Positions 43,526 through 53,021 of a DNA stretch of 64,000 nt are shown here, piece by piece; within the stretch, counting starts at the first letter, position 1; every line of letters starts with the position of its first letter. The notes below the pieces were generated by a model. That model was not told where the DNA came from and searched no databases. It saw only the letters and a list, made by a program, of their open reading frames with translations. The position numbers and the translations under genes were made by a program. Source of the DNA: Pseudomonas sp. 31-12 (GTDB taxonomy: Bacteria; Pseudomonadota; Gammaproteobacteria; Pseudomonadales; Pseudomonadaceae); NCBI RefSeq assembly GCF_003151075.1, contig NZ_CP029482.1, forward strand, positions 682,001-746,000, written 5' to 3'.

Positions 43526-46171
43526 TCAGCAGTCCAGTGGGTTGCGTTTTTCCGGGTTGATCCCGAACTTGGCGATGGCTTCAGACACCACCTTAGGTTC
43601 GATATCACCACGGTCAGCCAAGGCTTCCAGGGCTGCCAACACCACGAAATGACGGTCGACTTCGAAGAAGTGACGCAGCTTCTTGCGGCTGTCACTGCGG
43701 CCGAAACCGTCGGTGCCCAGGACTTTGAATTCCTTGGACGGGACCCACTGACGAATTTGCTCAGCGAACAGCTTCATGTAGTCGGTAGACGCGATGACCG
43801 GACCTTTACGGCCGTTCAGGCACTCTTCGACATAGCTCAGTTTAGGCTTCTGGCCCGGGTGCAGACGGTTGGTGCGCTCGACGGCCAGGCCATCGCGACG
43901 CAGTTCGTTGAAGCTGGTAACGCTCCAGACGTCGGCGGCAACGTTGAACTCTTCACGCAGAATCTTCGCCGCTTCACGGACTTCACGCAGGATGGTGCCG
44001 GAGCCCATCAGCTGTACGTGGTGCGCCGCTTCGCGGGTGTCTTCCTCGAGCAGGTACATGCCCTTGACGATGCCTTCCTCGACACCGGCCGGCATGGCTG
44101 GCTGCTGATAGGACTCGTTCATCACGGTGATGTAATAGAAGATGTCCTGCTGTTCTTCGGTCATCTTCTTCATGCCGTCCTGGATGATCACCGCCAGCTC
44201 GTAGCCGTAGGTTGGATCAAAGGTGCGGCAGTTCGGGATGGTACCAGCCAGGATGTGGCTGTGACCGTCTTCGTGTTGCAGGCCTTCGCCGTTCAGCGTG
44301 GTCCGGCCTGCGGTGCCGCCGATCAGGAAGCCACGGGTACGGCTGTCGCCGGCAGCCCAGGCCAGGTCGCCGATACGCTGGAAGCCGAACATCGAGTAGA
44401 AGATGTAGAACGGCAGCATTGGCTGGTTGTGGCTGGAGTACGAAGTACCGGCAGCGATGAAGGAGCTCATGGCGCCCGCTTCGTTGATGCCTTCTTCGAG
44501 GATCTGGCCCTTCTTGTCTTCCTTGTAGAACATCACCTGGTCTTTATCGACTGGCTCGTAGAGCTGGCCGACGGACGAGTAGATGCCCAACTGACGGAAC
44601 ATGCCTTCCATACCGAAGGTACGGGCTTCGTCCGGAATGATCGGAACGATGCGCGGGCCGATTTCCTTGTCCTTGACCAGCTGCGCGAGGATCCGCACGA
44701 AGGCCATGGTGGTGGAGATTTCACGGTCGCCCGAACCATCAAGAATGGCCTTGAGGGTATCGAGTGATGGCGTCGGCACGCTGAAACTTTGCGCGCGGCG
44801 CTGTGGCACGAAACCGCCCAGTGCAGTGCGGCGCTCGCTCAGGTAGCGGGCTTCGGCGCTGTTTGGTTCTGGCTTGAAGAACGGCAGGTTTTCCAGCTCT
44901 TCGTCGCGCACAGGAATGTCGAAACGATCGCGGAACAGCTTCAGGCTTTCAACATCAACCTTCTTGGTGTTGTGCGCGGTGTTCTTCGCTTCGCCGGCAC
45001 CGGTGCCATAACCCTTGATGGTCTTGGCCAGGATGACGGTCGGTTGTTCTTTGTGGTTGACCGCTTCGTGGTACGCCGCGTAGACCTTGTACGGGTCGTG
45101 GCCGCCACGGTTGAGTTTCCAGATCTCGTCGTCGGACAGATCAGCAACCATCGCCTTGAGTTCTGGCGAGTTGAAGAAGTGTTCACGCACGAACGCGCCG
45201 TCTTTGGCTTTGTAGTTCTGGTACTCGCCGTCGATGACTTCGTCCATGCGACGTTGCAGGATACCGTCGACGTCTTTGGCCAGCAGTGGGTCCCAGAAAC
45301 GGCCCCAGATGACTTTGGTCACGTTCCACTGAGCACCGCGGAACACGCCTTCGAGTTCCTGGATGATCTTGCCATTGCCGCGAACCGGGCCGTCGAGGCG
45401 CTGCAGGTTGCAGTTGATGACGAAGATCAGGTTGTCGAGCTTCTCGCGGCCAGCCAGCGAGATCGCGCCCAGGGATTCCGGCTCGTCGCACTCGCCGTCG
45501 CCCAGGAAGCACCAGACTTTCTGCTTGCCTTCAGGGATGAAACCACGGGCTTCCAGGTACTTCATGAAGCGTGCCTGGTAGATCGCCTGGATCGGGCCCA
45601 GACCCATGGATACGGTCGGGAACTGCCAGAAATCAGGCATCAGCCAAGGGTGCGGATAGGACGAGAGGCCCTGGCCGTCGACTTCCTGGCGGAAGTTGTT
45701 CATCTGGTCTTCGGTGATGCGGCCTTCCATGAACGCGCGGGCATAAACGCCTGGCGAGGTGTGGCCCTGGAAGTAGATCAGGTCGCCGCCGTGTTCGTCG
45801 GTCGGGGCCTGGAAGAAATAGTTGAAGCCGATGTCGTACAGGGTGGCGCTGGAGGCGAAGCTGGAGATGTGACCGCCCAGGTCAGAATCTTTCAGGTTCG
45901 TACGCATCACCATGGCCATCGCGTTCCAGCGCACCAACGAGCGAATGCGGCGTTCCATGAACAGGTCGCCAGGCATGCGTGCTTCGTGGGTTACGGGAAT
46001 GGTGTTGCGGTATGGCGTGGTGATGGCGTAAGGCAACTGCGAACCGCTGCGGGTTGCGAGTTCACCCATACGGGTCATCAGATAGTGAGCGCGGTCTTCG
46101 CCTTCTTTGTCGAGAACCGATTCCAGGGCGTCCAGCCATTCCTGGGTTTCGACGGGATCGAGGTCTTGCAT
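43526..46171 (-). CDS. aceE: Pyruvate dehydrogenase E1 component (homodimeric)
   Basis: An 881-residue thiamine-diphosphate enzyme that decarboxylates pyruvate and acetylates E2. I start at ATG 46171 (MQDLDPVETQEWLDALESV), which has GGAG 7 bases upstream and matches the family start; an open frame reaches further but is not credible. Thiamine-site features are visible, such as CFLGDGECDEPESLGAI (GDGE motif, about residue 230) followed by the NCNLQRLDGPVRGNG segment (about 255-270). Length is normal for the single-chain E1 of Gammaproteobacteria. It is the first gene of the aceE-aceF operon and is divergent from glnE. Confidence 0.97.
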   Translation of the reverse strand: MQDLDPVETQEWLDALESVLDKEGEDRAHYLMTRMGELATRSGSQLPYAITTPYRNTIPVTHEARMPGDLFMERRIRSLVRWNAMAMVMRTNLKDSDLGGHISSFASSATLYDIGFNYFFQAPTDEHGGDLIYFQGHTSPGVYARAFMEGRITEDQMNNFRQEVDGQGLSSYPHPWLMPDFWQFPTVSMGLGPIQAIYQARFMKYLEARGFIPEGKQKVWCFLGDGECDEPESLGAISLAGREKLDNLIFVINCNLQRLDGPVRGNGKIIQELEGVFRGAQWNVTKVIWGRFWDPLLAKDVDGILQRRMDEVIDGEYQNYKAKDGAFVREHFFNSPELKAMVADLSDDEIWKLNRGGHDPYKVYAAYHEAVNHKEQPTVILAKTIKGYGTGAGEAKNTAHNTKKVDVESLKLFRDRFDIPVRDEELENLPFFKPEPNSAEARYLSERRTALGGFVPQRRAQSFSVPTPSLDTLKAILDGSGDREISTTMAFVRILAQLVKDKEIGPRIVPIIPDEARTFGMEGMFRQLGIYSSVGQLYEPVDKDQVMFYKEDKKGQILEEGINEAGAMSSFIAAGTSYSSHNQPMLPFYIFYSMFGFQRIGDLAWAAGDSRTRGFLIGGTAGRTTLNGEGLQHEDGHSHILAGTIPNCRTFDPTYGYELAVIIQDGMKKMTEEQQDIFYYITVMNESYQQPAMPAGVEEGIVKGMYLLEEDTREAAHHVQLMGSGTILREVREAAKILREEFNVAADVWSVTSFNELRRDGLAVERTNRLHPGQKPKLSYVEECLNGRKGPVIASTDYMKLFAEQIRQWVPSKEFKVLGTDGFGRSDSRKKLRHFFEVDRHFVVLAALEALADRGDIEPKVVSEAIAKFGINPEKRNPLDC

Positions 46172-46283
46172 GGCTTGCTCCAGGGCGGAAAGGCTTCCAG
46201 AATCGGTTGCCTGAGTTTGCGACTGGCCTTGTGGGCAGACGATATAAATTCTTGGATTGCCGAGTGGTAGGTTCCGGCGGCGT

Positions 46284-46348
46284 GTAGTTTTACTACAAAT
46301 CATCGGGCATTTCAGCTATCTGGATGTATATACGAGTAGTAAAACTAC
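46284..46348. promoter_or_regulatory. Two mirror-related palindromes in the aceE-glnE control region
   Basis: GTAGTTTTACTAC (46284-46296) and GTAGTAAAACTAC (46336-46348) are palindromes and reverse complements of each other, spaced 52 bases centre to centre, about five helical turns. They lie 113-177 bases upstream of aceE. This suggests cooperative binding by a dimeric regulator across a loop, possibly of GntR type, as PdhR is in E. coli, though the sequence is unlike the known PdhR box. No gene lies in 46172-46555. Confidence 0.5.
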
Positions 46349-46496
46349 AGATGAGCGGCTTGTGGCCTCCGGCTGCGTTGTGAGAATAATCGTTAAGGTT
46401 GGTCTTTTGCCAACCGAAAAAGGTGAAAGCTTGATGCTGTCTGCCAAAAACAAAGTAATTTCAGCTATTTCTAACCTTTGTTCGACAGTCGATCAC

Positions 46497-46521
46497 GTAG
46501 TGCGAATTGAAAATTCACTAC
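46497..46521. promoter_or_regulatory. Third GTAGTG/CACTAC inverted repeat, near the glnE start
   Basis: GTAGTG (46497-46502) and CACTAC (46516-46521) flank an AT-rich centre with a further GAATT/AATTC pairing. The half-site GTAGT is shared with the two palindromes nearer aceE, so the same protein may bind all three. It ends 34 bases before the glnE ATG. Confidence 0.4.
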
Positions 46522-46555
46522 ATGCCGCCCTCTACACGCCGATCAAGGATAGACC

Positions 46556-49495
46556 ATGAGCCTCCCTGTGCTTGCCGAACTGCCCGGCATTCTCCTGCCG
46601 TTTGTCACCCGCGCCGAGCAGTCGTTCCGCACCGCCGTGGCCGAGCTGGAAGACGACCATGGGCTGTCTGCCTGGACGCCTGAGCGCTGGGCGCAATTCG
46701 CCCGCGTCACCGCCGCCAGCGACTTCGTGACCGAGCAGTGTGTGCGTGACCCTTTGATGTTGCTGACGCTGGGGCAGTCCGGCGAACTGGACCGCAGCTT
46801 TGCGCCCGGCGAGCTGTGCGGGCAGATCGCGGCGGCGGTGAATGCGGCTGAAACCGAAGACGAGCTAGGTCGTGTCCTGCGCCGTCAACGCACCCGTCAT
46901 CAAGTGCGGATCATCTGGCGTGACCTGACTCGCCAGGCGGACCTGATCCAGACCTGCCGCGACCTTTCAGACATGGCCGATGCGAGCATCGATCAGGCCT
47001 ATCAGTGGTTGTACGCGCGGCATTGCCAGCAGTTCGGCGTGCCGACCGGCCGGCGCAGTGGCGAGCCGCAGCAAATGGTCATCCTCGGCATGGGCAAGCT
47101 CGGCGCCGTGGAACTCAACCTGTCGTCGGACATCGACCTGATCTTCGCCTACCCCGAGGGCGGTGAAACCGTCGGGGTGAAACGCTCGCTGGATAACCAG
47201 GAATTTTTCATTCGCCTCGGCCAGCGCCTGATCAAGGCACTGGACCCGATGACCGTCGACGGTTTTGTGTTCCGCGTCGACATGCGCCTGCGGCCTTACG
47301 GCTCTGCCGGCGCGCTGGTGCTGAGCTTCAACGCGCTTGAACAGTATTACCAGGACCAGGGCCGCGACTGGGAACGCTACGCGATGATCAAGTCGCGGGT
47401 GGTGGCCGGCGATCAAGTGGCCGGCGCGCAACTGCAAGAAATGCTGCGCCCGTTCGTTTACCGACGTTACCTCGATTTCTCGGCGATCGAAGCGCTGCGC
47501 ACCATGAAGCAACTGATCCAGCAGGAAGTGCGCCGCAAGGGCATGGCCGACAACATCAAGCTTGGGTCGGGCGGCATTCGCGAAGTTGAATTTATCGCCC
47601 AGGCGTTTCAGCTGATCCACGGCGGTCGCGACTTGAGCCTGCAGCAACGTCCTCTATTAAAAGTGCTGGGCACCCTGGAAGGTCAGGGGTATTTGCCGCC
47701 GGCGGTGGTCAGCGAACTGCGCGAAGGCTACGAATTCCTGCGTTACACCGAGCACGCGATCCAGGCGATTGCCGACCGCCAGACCCAGATGCTGCCGGAC
47801 GGCGCCCAGGATCAGGCGCGCATTGCCTTTATGTTGGGCTTCGCTGACTGGGAGGCTTTCCATGAGCAGCTGATGTATTGGCGCGGCCGCGTGGCCTGGC
47901 ACTTTGGTCAGGTGATCGCCGACCCCGATGAAGAGGAAGGCACCGAAAGCGAAGTGGTGGTCGGCGGTGAATGGCTGCCGCTTTGGGAAGAAGCCCAGGA
48001 TGAAGAGGCCGCTTGCCGCCAGTTGGAGGAGGGCGGTTTTGCCGATGCCACCAAGGCCTTGAAGGCGTTGGCCGGTTTGCGCAACAGCCCGCAATTGCGC
48101 GCGATGCAACGCTTGGGGCGCGAGCGCCTCGATGCGTTCATTCCGCGGTTGCTGGCTCAGGCGGTCGAGCATGCCAATCCGGATCTGGTGCTGGAACGCG
48201 TGTTGCCGCTGGTGGAAGCGGTGGCCCGTCGCTCCGCGTATCTGGTGTTGCTGACCGAGAACCCCGGCGCGCTGCGGCGTTTACTGACGTTATGCGCGGC
48301 AAGCCCGTGGATCGCTGAGCAAATCACCCGCTTCCCGCTGCTGCTCGACGAATTGCTCAATGAAGGCCGGTTGTTCAAGCCGCCCATGGCGCCGGAGTTG
48401 GCCGCCGAGTTGCGCGAGCGCCTGACGCGGATTCCCGAAGACGACCTCGAACAGCAAATGGAAGCCCTGCGTCACTTCAAACTGGCGCACCGGTTGCGGG
48501 TCGCTGCCTCGGAAATCGCCGGCAGCCTGCCGTTGATGAAAGTCAGCGATTACCTGACCTGGCTCGCTGAAGCGATCCTCGAACAAGTGCTGGCGCTGGC
48601 CTGGCGCCAAACCGTGGCCAAATACGGCACGCCACTGCGCACCGACGGCACCTTGTGCGATCCGGGCTTCATCATTGTCGGTTATGGGAAAGTCGGCGGG
48701 CTGGAATTGGGGCATGGTTCGGACCTGGACCTGGTTTTCATCCATGACGGCGATCCGCAGGCCGAGACTGACGGGGCGAAACCCATCGACGGCGCGCAAT
48801 TTTTCACCCGGTTGGGGCAGCGGATCATTCATTTGATTACCACCCAGACCAACTCCGGTCAGTTGTATGAAGTCGATATGCGCCTGCGACCTTCCGGTGC
48901 CTCGGGGTTGCTGGTGAGCTCGGTCGGGGCGTTTGCCCGGTATCAGGAGAACGAAGCCTGGACCTGGGAACATCAGGCGCTGGTACGGGCGCGGGTGCTG
49001 GTGGGCAGCAAAGATGTTGGCCAGGCGTTCGAGAAGGTCCGCGCGGCGATATTGGGCAAACCACGGGACCTGGCGACTTTGCGCCAGGAGGTGAGCGAGA
49101 TGCGCGCCAAGATGCGCGATAACCTTGGCAGTAAGAGCACCGCGGCCGGCACCGCGGCAAATGCCTTCGAGGCCGCGGCGCCGTTCGATCTCAAGCAGGA
49201 CGCCGGAGGTATCGTCGATATTGAATTTATGGTGCAATACGCGGCCCTGGCGTGGTCCGAAACACACCCGCCATTGCTGCGCTGGACAGACAACATCCGC
49301 ATTCTGGAAGAGCTGGAACACGAAGGGCTGATGCCCGCCGAAGACGCCAGCCTGTTGCGCGAGGCCTACAAAGCCTACCGCTCCGCCGCGCACCGGCAGG
49401 CCTTGCAGAAGGACGCCGGGGTGATACCGGGTGACCAGTTTGTAGATGAGCGCCGGCAGGTATTGCGGATCTGGAAAGAGTTGGGGCTAAGCTGA
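46556..49495 (+). CDS. glnE: Bifunctional glutamine synthetase adenylyltransferase/deadenylylase GlnE
   Basis: A 979-residue enzyme that adds and removes AMP on glutamine synthetase, under control of PII and glutamine. It has two nucleotidyltransferase domains, as expected: the N-terminal deadenylylase motif near residues 180-200 (LNLSSDIDLIFAYPE) and the C-terminal adenylylase motif near 720-735 (LGHGSDLDLVFIHDGD), separated by the PII-responsive region. Length is typical. The ATG at 46556 has AAGGA 6 bases upstream. It is divergent from aceE and is followed by a REP pair. In P. aeruginosa ilvE lies between glnE and waaF; it is absent here. Confidence 0.97.
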   Translation: MSLPVLAELPGILLPFVTRAEQSFRTAVAELEDDHGLSAWTPERWAQFARVTAASDFVTEQCVRDPLMLLTLGQSGELDRSFAPGELCGQIAAAVNAAETEDELGRVLRRQRTRHQVRIIWRDLTRQADLIQTCRDLSDMADASIDQAYQWLYARHCQQFGVPTGRRSGEPQQMVILGMGKLGAVELNLSSDIDLIFAYPEGGETVGVKRSLDNQEFFIRLGQRLIKALDPMTVDGFVFRVDMRLRPYGSAGALVLSFNALEQYYQDQGRDWERYAMIKSRVVAGDQVAGAQLQEMLRPFVYRRYLDFSAIEALRTMKQLIQQEVRRKGMADNIKLGSGGIREVEFIAQAFQLIHGGRDLSLQQRPLLKVLGTLEGQGYLPPAVVSELREGYEFLRYTEHAIQAIADRQTQMLPDGAQDQARIAFMLGFADWEAFHEQLMYWRGRVAWHFGQVIADPDEEEGTESEVVVGGEWLPLWEEAQDEEAACRQLEEGGFADATKALKALAGLRNSPQLRAMQRLGRERLDAFIPRLLAQAVEHANPDLVLERVLPLVEAVARRSAYLVLLTENPGALRRLLTLCAASPWIAEQITRFPLLLDELLNEGRLFKPPMAPELAAELRERLTRIPEDDLEQQMEALRHFKLAHRLRVAASEIAGSLPLMKVSDYLTWLAEAILEQVLALAWRQTVAKYGTPLRTDGTLCDPGFIIVGYGKVGGLELGHGSDLDLVFIHDGDPQAETDGAKPIDGAQFFTRLGQRIIHLITTQTNSGQLYEVDMRLRPSGASGLLVSSVGAFARYQENEAWTWEHQALVRARVLVGSKDVGQAFEKVRAAILGKPRDLATLRQEVSEMRAKMRDNLGSKSTAAGTAANAFEAAAPFDLKQDAGGIVDIEFMVQYAALAWSETHPPLLRWTDNIRILEELEHEGLMPAEDASLLREAYKAYRSAAHRQALQKDAGVIPGDQFVDERRQVLRIWKELGLS

Positions 49496-49520
49496 AGCTG
49501 ACTCGGGACGTGGCGGGCTT

Positions 49521-49656
49521 TTGTGGCGAGGGAGCTTGCTCCCGCTCGGCTGCGAAGCAGTCGTAACCCAGTCGGCGCGGTTTGCCAGATGAAATTCAGT
49601 AGCAGGTTTTGGGGCTGCTTCGCAGCCCGGCGGGAGCAAGCTCCCTCGCCACAGAG
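49521..49656. repeat. Inverted REP pair between glnE and waaF
   Basis: Forward copy from 49521 and inverted copy ending near 49656 (GTGGCGAGGGAGC family), the second preceded by the GGCTGCTTCGCAGCC mini-hairpin also seen at 34.9 kb. The pair occupies most of the 307-base gap 49496-49802, which shows no gene. Confidence 0.88.
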
Positions 49657-49802
49657 TTTTATGCTGATTGATATTGATGTGTATGAAATTGATCCGATGA
49701 GCCCCAACCGGCTCGTCCAAATGACCTGACAGCCAAGGCTGCGGGTGCTGGATTCTCGAGGCGGGGAGGCGTATGCCTCCCCGGTTCGTTTATGGAAACC
49801 AC

Positions 49803-50837
49803 ATGAAAATTCTGATCGTTGGGCCCAGTTGGGTCGGTGACATGGTGATGGCGCAGACACTGTTTCAGTGTCTCAAGCAACGCCACCCGCAATGCGAAAT
49901 CGACGTCCTGGCCCCCGAGTGGAGCCGGCCGATCCTGGAGCGCATGCCCGAAGTCCGTCAGGCCTTGAGCTTTCCGCTCGGTCACGGCGCCCTCGAGCTG
50001 GCGACGCGTCGGCGCATCGGCAAATCCCTGGCCGGCCAGTACGACCAGGCGATCCTGCTGCCAAACTCCTTGAAGTCGGCGCTGGTGCCGTTCTTCGCCG
50101 GTATCCCGAAACGCACCGGCTGGCGTGGCGAGTTCCGCTACGGCCTGCTCAATGACGTGCGGACCCTGGATAAAGATCGTTATCCGCTGATGATCGAGCG
50201 CTTCATGGCGCTGGCTTATGAGCGCGATGCCGAGCTGCCGACACCTTATCCACGACCGAGCCTGCAGATCGACCCGGTCACCCGCGAGGCCGCGCTGGCC
50301 AAATTCGGCCTGACCCTCGACCGCCCCGTGTTGGCCCTGTGCCCCGGCGCCGAGTTCGGCGAATCCAAGCGCTGGCCGTCCGAGCACTACGCCAAGGTCG
50401 CCGAAGCGAAGATCCGCGAAGGTTGGCAAGTCTGGTTGTTCGGTTCGAAAAACGATCACGCGGTCGGCGAAGACATCCGCGCGCGGCTGATTCCCGGTTT
50501 GCGTGAAGAGTCGGTGAACCTCAGCGGTGGCACCTCCCTGGCGGAAGCCATCGACTTGATGTCCTGCGCCGATTCGGTGGTGTCCAACGACTCCGGCCTG
50601 ATGCATGTCGCCGCCGCGCTGAACCGTCCGTTGGTAGCGGTCTACGGCTCGACGTCGCCAGGGTTCACGCCACCTCTGGCCGAGCACGTCGAAATCGTAC
50701 GCCTGGGCCTCGACTGCAGCCCGTGCTTCGATCGCACCTGCCGTTTCGGTCATTACAACTGCCTGCGCCAGCTCATGCCGCAAGCGGTGAACGAAGCCTT
50801 GCAGCGGTTGCAGGGCACTGTGGTCGAGGTCAAATAG
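49803..50837 (+). CDS. waaF: LPS heptosyltransferase II WaaF
   Basis: A 344-residue GT9-family glycosyltransferase that adds the second L,D-heptose to the LPS inner core on the cytoplasmic face. The opening MKILIVGPSWVGDMVMAQTL is characteristic of WaaF. The ADP-heptose-binding C-terminal half has CPGAEFGESKRWP and the NDSGLMHVAAAL segment. ATG 49803 gives the conserved N-terminus; the ATG ten codons earlier adds residues before it and lacks family support. It is the first gene of the core operon and is followed after one base by waaC. Confidence 0.96.
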   Translation: MKILIVGPSWVGDMVMAQTLFQCLKQRHPQCEIDVLAPEWSRPILERMPEVRQALSFPLGHGALELATRRRIGKSLAGQYDQAILLPNSLKSALVPFFAGIPKRTGWRGEFRYGLLNDVRTLDKDRYPLMIERFMALAYERDAELPTPYPRPSLQIDPVTREAALAKFGLTLDRPVLALCPGAEFGESKRWPSEHYAKVAEAKIREGWQVWLFGSKNDHAVGEDIRARLIPGLREESVNLSGGTSLAEAIDLMSCADSVVSNDSGLMHVAAALNRPLVAVYGSTSPGFTPPLAEHVEIVRLGLDCSPCFDRTCRFGHYNCLRQLMPQAVNEALQRLQGTVVEVK

Positions 50838-50838
50838 T

Positions 50839-51900
50839 TTGCGCGTTCTGCTGATCAAGACTTCTTCGCTGGGCGACGTGATTCACGCGTTGCCGGCGTT
50901 GACCGACGCGGCGCGGGCGATCCCCGGCATCACGTTCGACTGGGTGGTGGAAGAAGGCTTTGCCGAAATCCCGACCTGGCACCCGGCCGTGGGCAAGGTG
51001 ATTCCGGTGGCCATCCGTCGCTGGCGCAAGAACCTTTGGCAAACGATCAAGAGTGGCGAGTGGAAGCGCTTCAAGCAAAGCGTTCGCGCCACCCCATACG
51101 ATCTGGTGATCGACGCTCAGGGCCTGCTGAAAAGCGCCTGGCTGACGCGCTATGTCAAAGCACCGGTCGCAGGACTCGACAAGGACTCGGCGCGCGAACC
51201 CATCGCCGCACGTTTCTATTCCCGTCGCCTGGCCGTGGGCCGTGGACAACACGCGGTCGAGCGAGTACGTCAATTGTTCGCCCTGGCGCTGGGCTATGAC
51301 CTGCCCAAAGGCCTGGGCGATTACGGCCTGAACGTCGAACGCCTGGTGGAACTGCCGCGCAAGAATCCTTACGTGCTGTTTCTGCACGGCACCACATGGG
51401 ACACCAAACACTGGCCGGAAGCCTATTGGCGCGAACTGGCCGAGCGCGTTGGCTATCTCGGCGTCGCCGTGAAGCTGCCGTGGGGCAATCCGGTCGAGAA
51501 GGCCCGGGCCGAACGCATCGCTGCCGGGTTCCGGCATGTCGAAGTGCTGCCCAAACTGAACCTGGCCGGTGTTGGCAAAGTATTGGCCGGCGCTCAGGCC
51601 TGCGTGGCAGTCGACACAGGCCTCGGTCACTTGGCCGCCGCGCTCGACGTACCGACCCTGTCGCTGTTCGGCCCGACCAATCCAGGCCTGACCGGTGCCT
51701 ACGGCAAGGCGCAGATTCACATCGCCAGCGACTTCCCCTGCGCACCGTGCCTGCAAAAGAAATGCACCTATCAACCGACGGCCGAAGATGCCCGTCAGTT
51801 CGACCTGAAACGCGAGTGGCCCCTGTGCTTCACGCGTCTGAATCCCGAGCGTGTCGCGACCCGACTGAGCACGTTGTTACTGGCTGAGGAGCTGCGCTGA
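50839..51900 (+). CDS. waaC: LPS heptosyltransferase I WaaC
   Basis: A 353-residue GT9 enzyme that transfers the first heptose to Kdo2-lipid A. The N-terminus RVLLIKTSSLGDVIHALPAL is the WaaC hallmark (acceptor-side loop with the catalytic Asp), and DTGLGHLAAALDVPTL with the FGPTNPGLTG segment binds ADP-heptose. The start is a TTG at 50839 with GAGGT 7 bases upstream, one base after the waaF stop. The waaG start overlaps its stop by one base. Confidence 0.96.
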   Translation: MRVLLIKTSSLGDVIHALPALTDAARAIPGITFDWVVEEGFAEIPTWHPAVGKVIPVAIRRWRKNLWQTIKSGEWKRFKQSVRATPYDLVIDAQGLLKSAWLTRYVKAPVAGLDKDSAREPIAARFYSRRLAVGRGQHAVERVRQLFALALGYDLPKGLGDYGLNVERLVELPRKNPYVLFLHGTTWDTKHWPEAYWRELAERVGYLGVAVKLPWGNPVEKARAERIAAGFRHVEVLPKLNLAGVGKVLAGAQACVAVDTGLGHLAAALDVPTLSLFGPTNPGLTGAYGKAQIHIASDFPCAPCLQKKCTYQPTAEDARQFDLKREWPLCFTRLNPERVATRLSTLLLAEELR

Positions 51901-53021
51901 TGCAATTGGCATTCGTCTTGTACAAGTATTTTCCGTTCGGGGGCTTGCAGCGCGATTTCATGCGCATCGCCCTGGAATGCCAGCAGCGCGGCCATCAGAT
52001 TCGCGTCTACACGCTGATCTGGGAAGGCGATGTCCCGCCCGGTTTCGAAGTGCTGGTGGCGCCGGTCAAGGCGTTCTTCAACCATCGGCGCAACGAGAAG
52101 CTCAGCGAGTGGATGGAAGCGGACCTGGCCAAGCGTCCCGTGGACCGTCTGATCGGTTTCAACAAGATGCCGGGCCTCGACGTTTACTACGCCGCCGACG
52201 GCTGTTTCGAAGACAAGGCGCAGAACCTGCGCAACTCGCTGTACCGTCGCTGGGGCCGCTACCGGCACTTCGCCGAGTACGAGCGCGCGGTGTTCGCCAA
52301 GGACGCCAAGACCGAAATACTGATGATCTCCGAAGTCCAGCAGCCGCTGTTCATCAAGCATTACGACACGCCGCTGGAACGCTTTCATTTGCTCCCGCCG
52401 GGTATTTCCCAAGACCGTCGCGCGCCGGCCAATTCTGCAGAAATTCGTGCCGAATTCCGTCGCGAATTCAATCTGAAAGACGATGAGCTGCTACTGGTGC
52501 AGATCGGCTCCGGGTTCAAGACCAAGGGCGTGGATCGCAGCCTCAAGGCGTTGGCCGCGTTGCCCGCTGATCTGAAGAAACGCACCCGGCTGTTTGTAAT
52601 TGGCCAGGATGACCCCAAATTATTCCAGATGCAGAGCGTCACTTTAGGGCTCGGCGACAACGTGACGTTCCTCAAGGGGCGCAGCGATATCCCGCGTTTC
52701 CTGCTCGGTGCCGACCTGTTGATCCACCCGGCGTACAACGAAAACACCGGGACCGTATTGCTCGAAGCCTTGGTGGCCGGGTTGCCGGTGCTGGTGAGTG
52801 CGGTGTGTGGTTACGCCCATTACATCGCCGAGGCCGACGCTGGCCTGGTGTTGGATGAACCGTTCGATCAGGCGCAACTGACCCAGTACCTGACCGGCAT
52901 GTTGAACGACACTCAAGCACGGGCGGCCTGGAGCCGCAACGGTCTGGCCTTCGCTGAGACGGCCGACCTCTACAGCATGCCGCAACACGCGGCCGATGTG
53001 ATTCTGGCGGAGCACACTTAA
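51900..53021 (+). CDS. waaG: LPS core glycosyltransferase WaaG (GT4)
   Basis: A 373-residue GT-B-fold GT4 transferase. The N-terminal acceptor domain has KYFPFGGLQRDFMRIA (the glycine-rich loop), and the C-terminal donor domain contains GSGFKTKGVDRSLKAL, HPAYNENTGTVLLEAL (the EX7E motif) and PVLVSAVCGYAHYI. E. coli WaaG adds glucose to heptose II; the Pseudomonas orthologue is thought to add the first galactosamine of the core. Coupled by one-base overlaps to waaC and waaP. Confidence 0.95.
   Translation: MQLAFVLYKYFPFGGLQRDFMRIALECQQRGHQIRVYTLIWEGDVPPGFEVLVAPVKAFFNHRRNEKLSEWMEADLAKRPVDRLIGFNKMPGLDVYYAADGCFEDKAQNLRNSLYRRWGRYRHFAEYERAVFAKDAKTEILMISEVQQPLFIKHYDTPLERFHLLPPGISQDRRAPANSAEIRAEFRREFNLKDDELLLVQIGSGFKTKGVDRSLKALAALPADLKKRTRLFVIGQDDPKLFQMQSVTLGLGDNVTFLKGRSDIPRFLLGADLLIHPAYNENTGTVLLEALVAGLPVLVSAVCGYAHYIAEADAGLVLDEPFDQAQLTQYLTGMLNDTQARAAWSRNGLAFAETADLYSMPQHAADVILAEHT

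Noticed and set aside
41475..43652. Long plus-strand frame opposite aceF, Gly/Arg/Ser-rich
   Set aside because: The composition is the antisense of the Ala/Pro linkers of AceF. It is not an independent protein.
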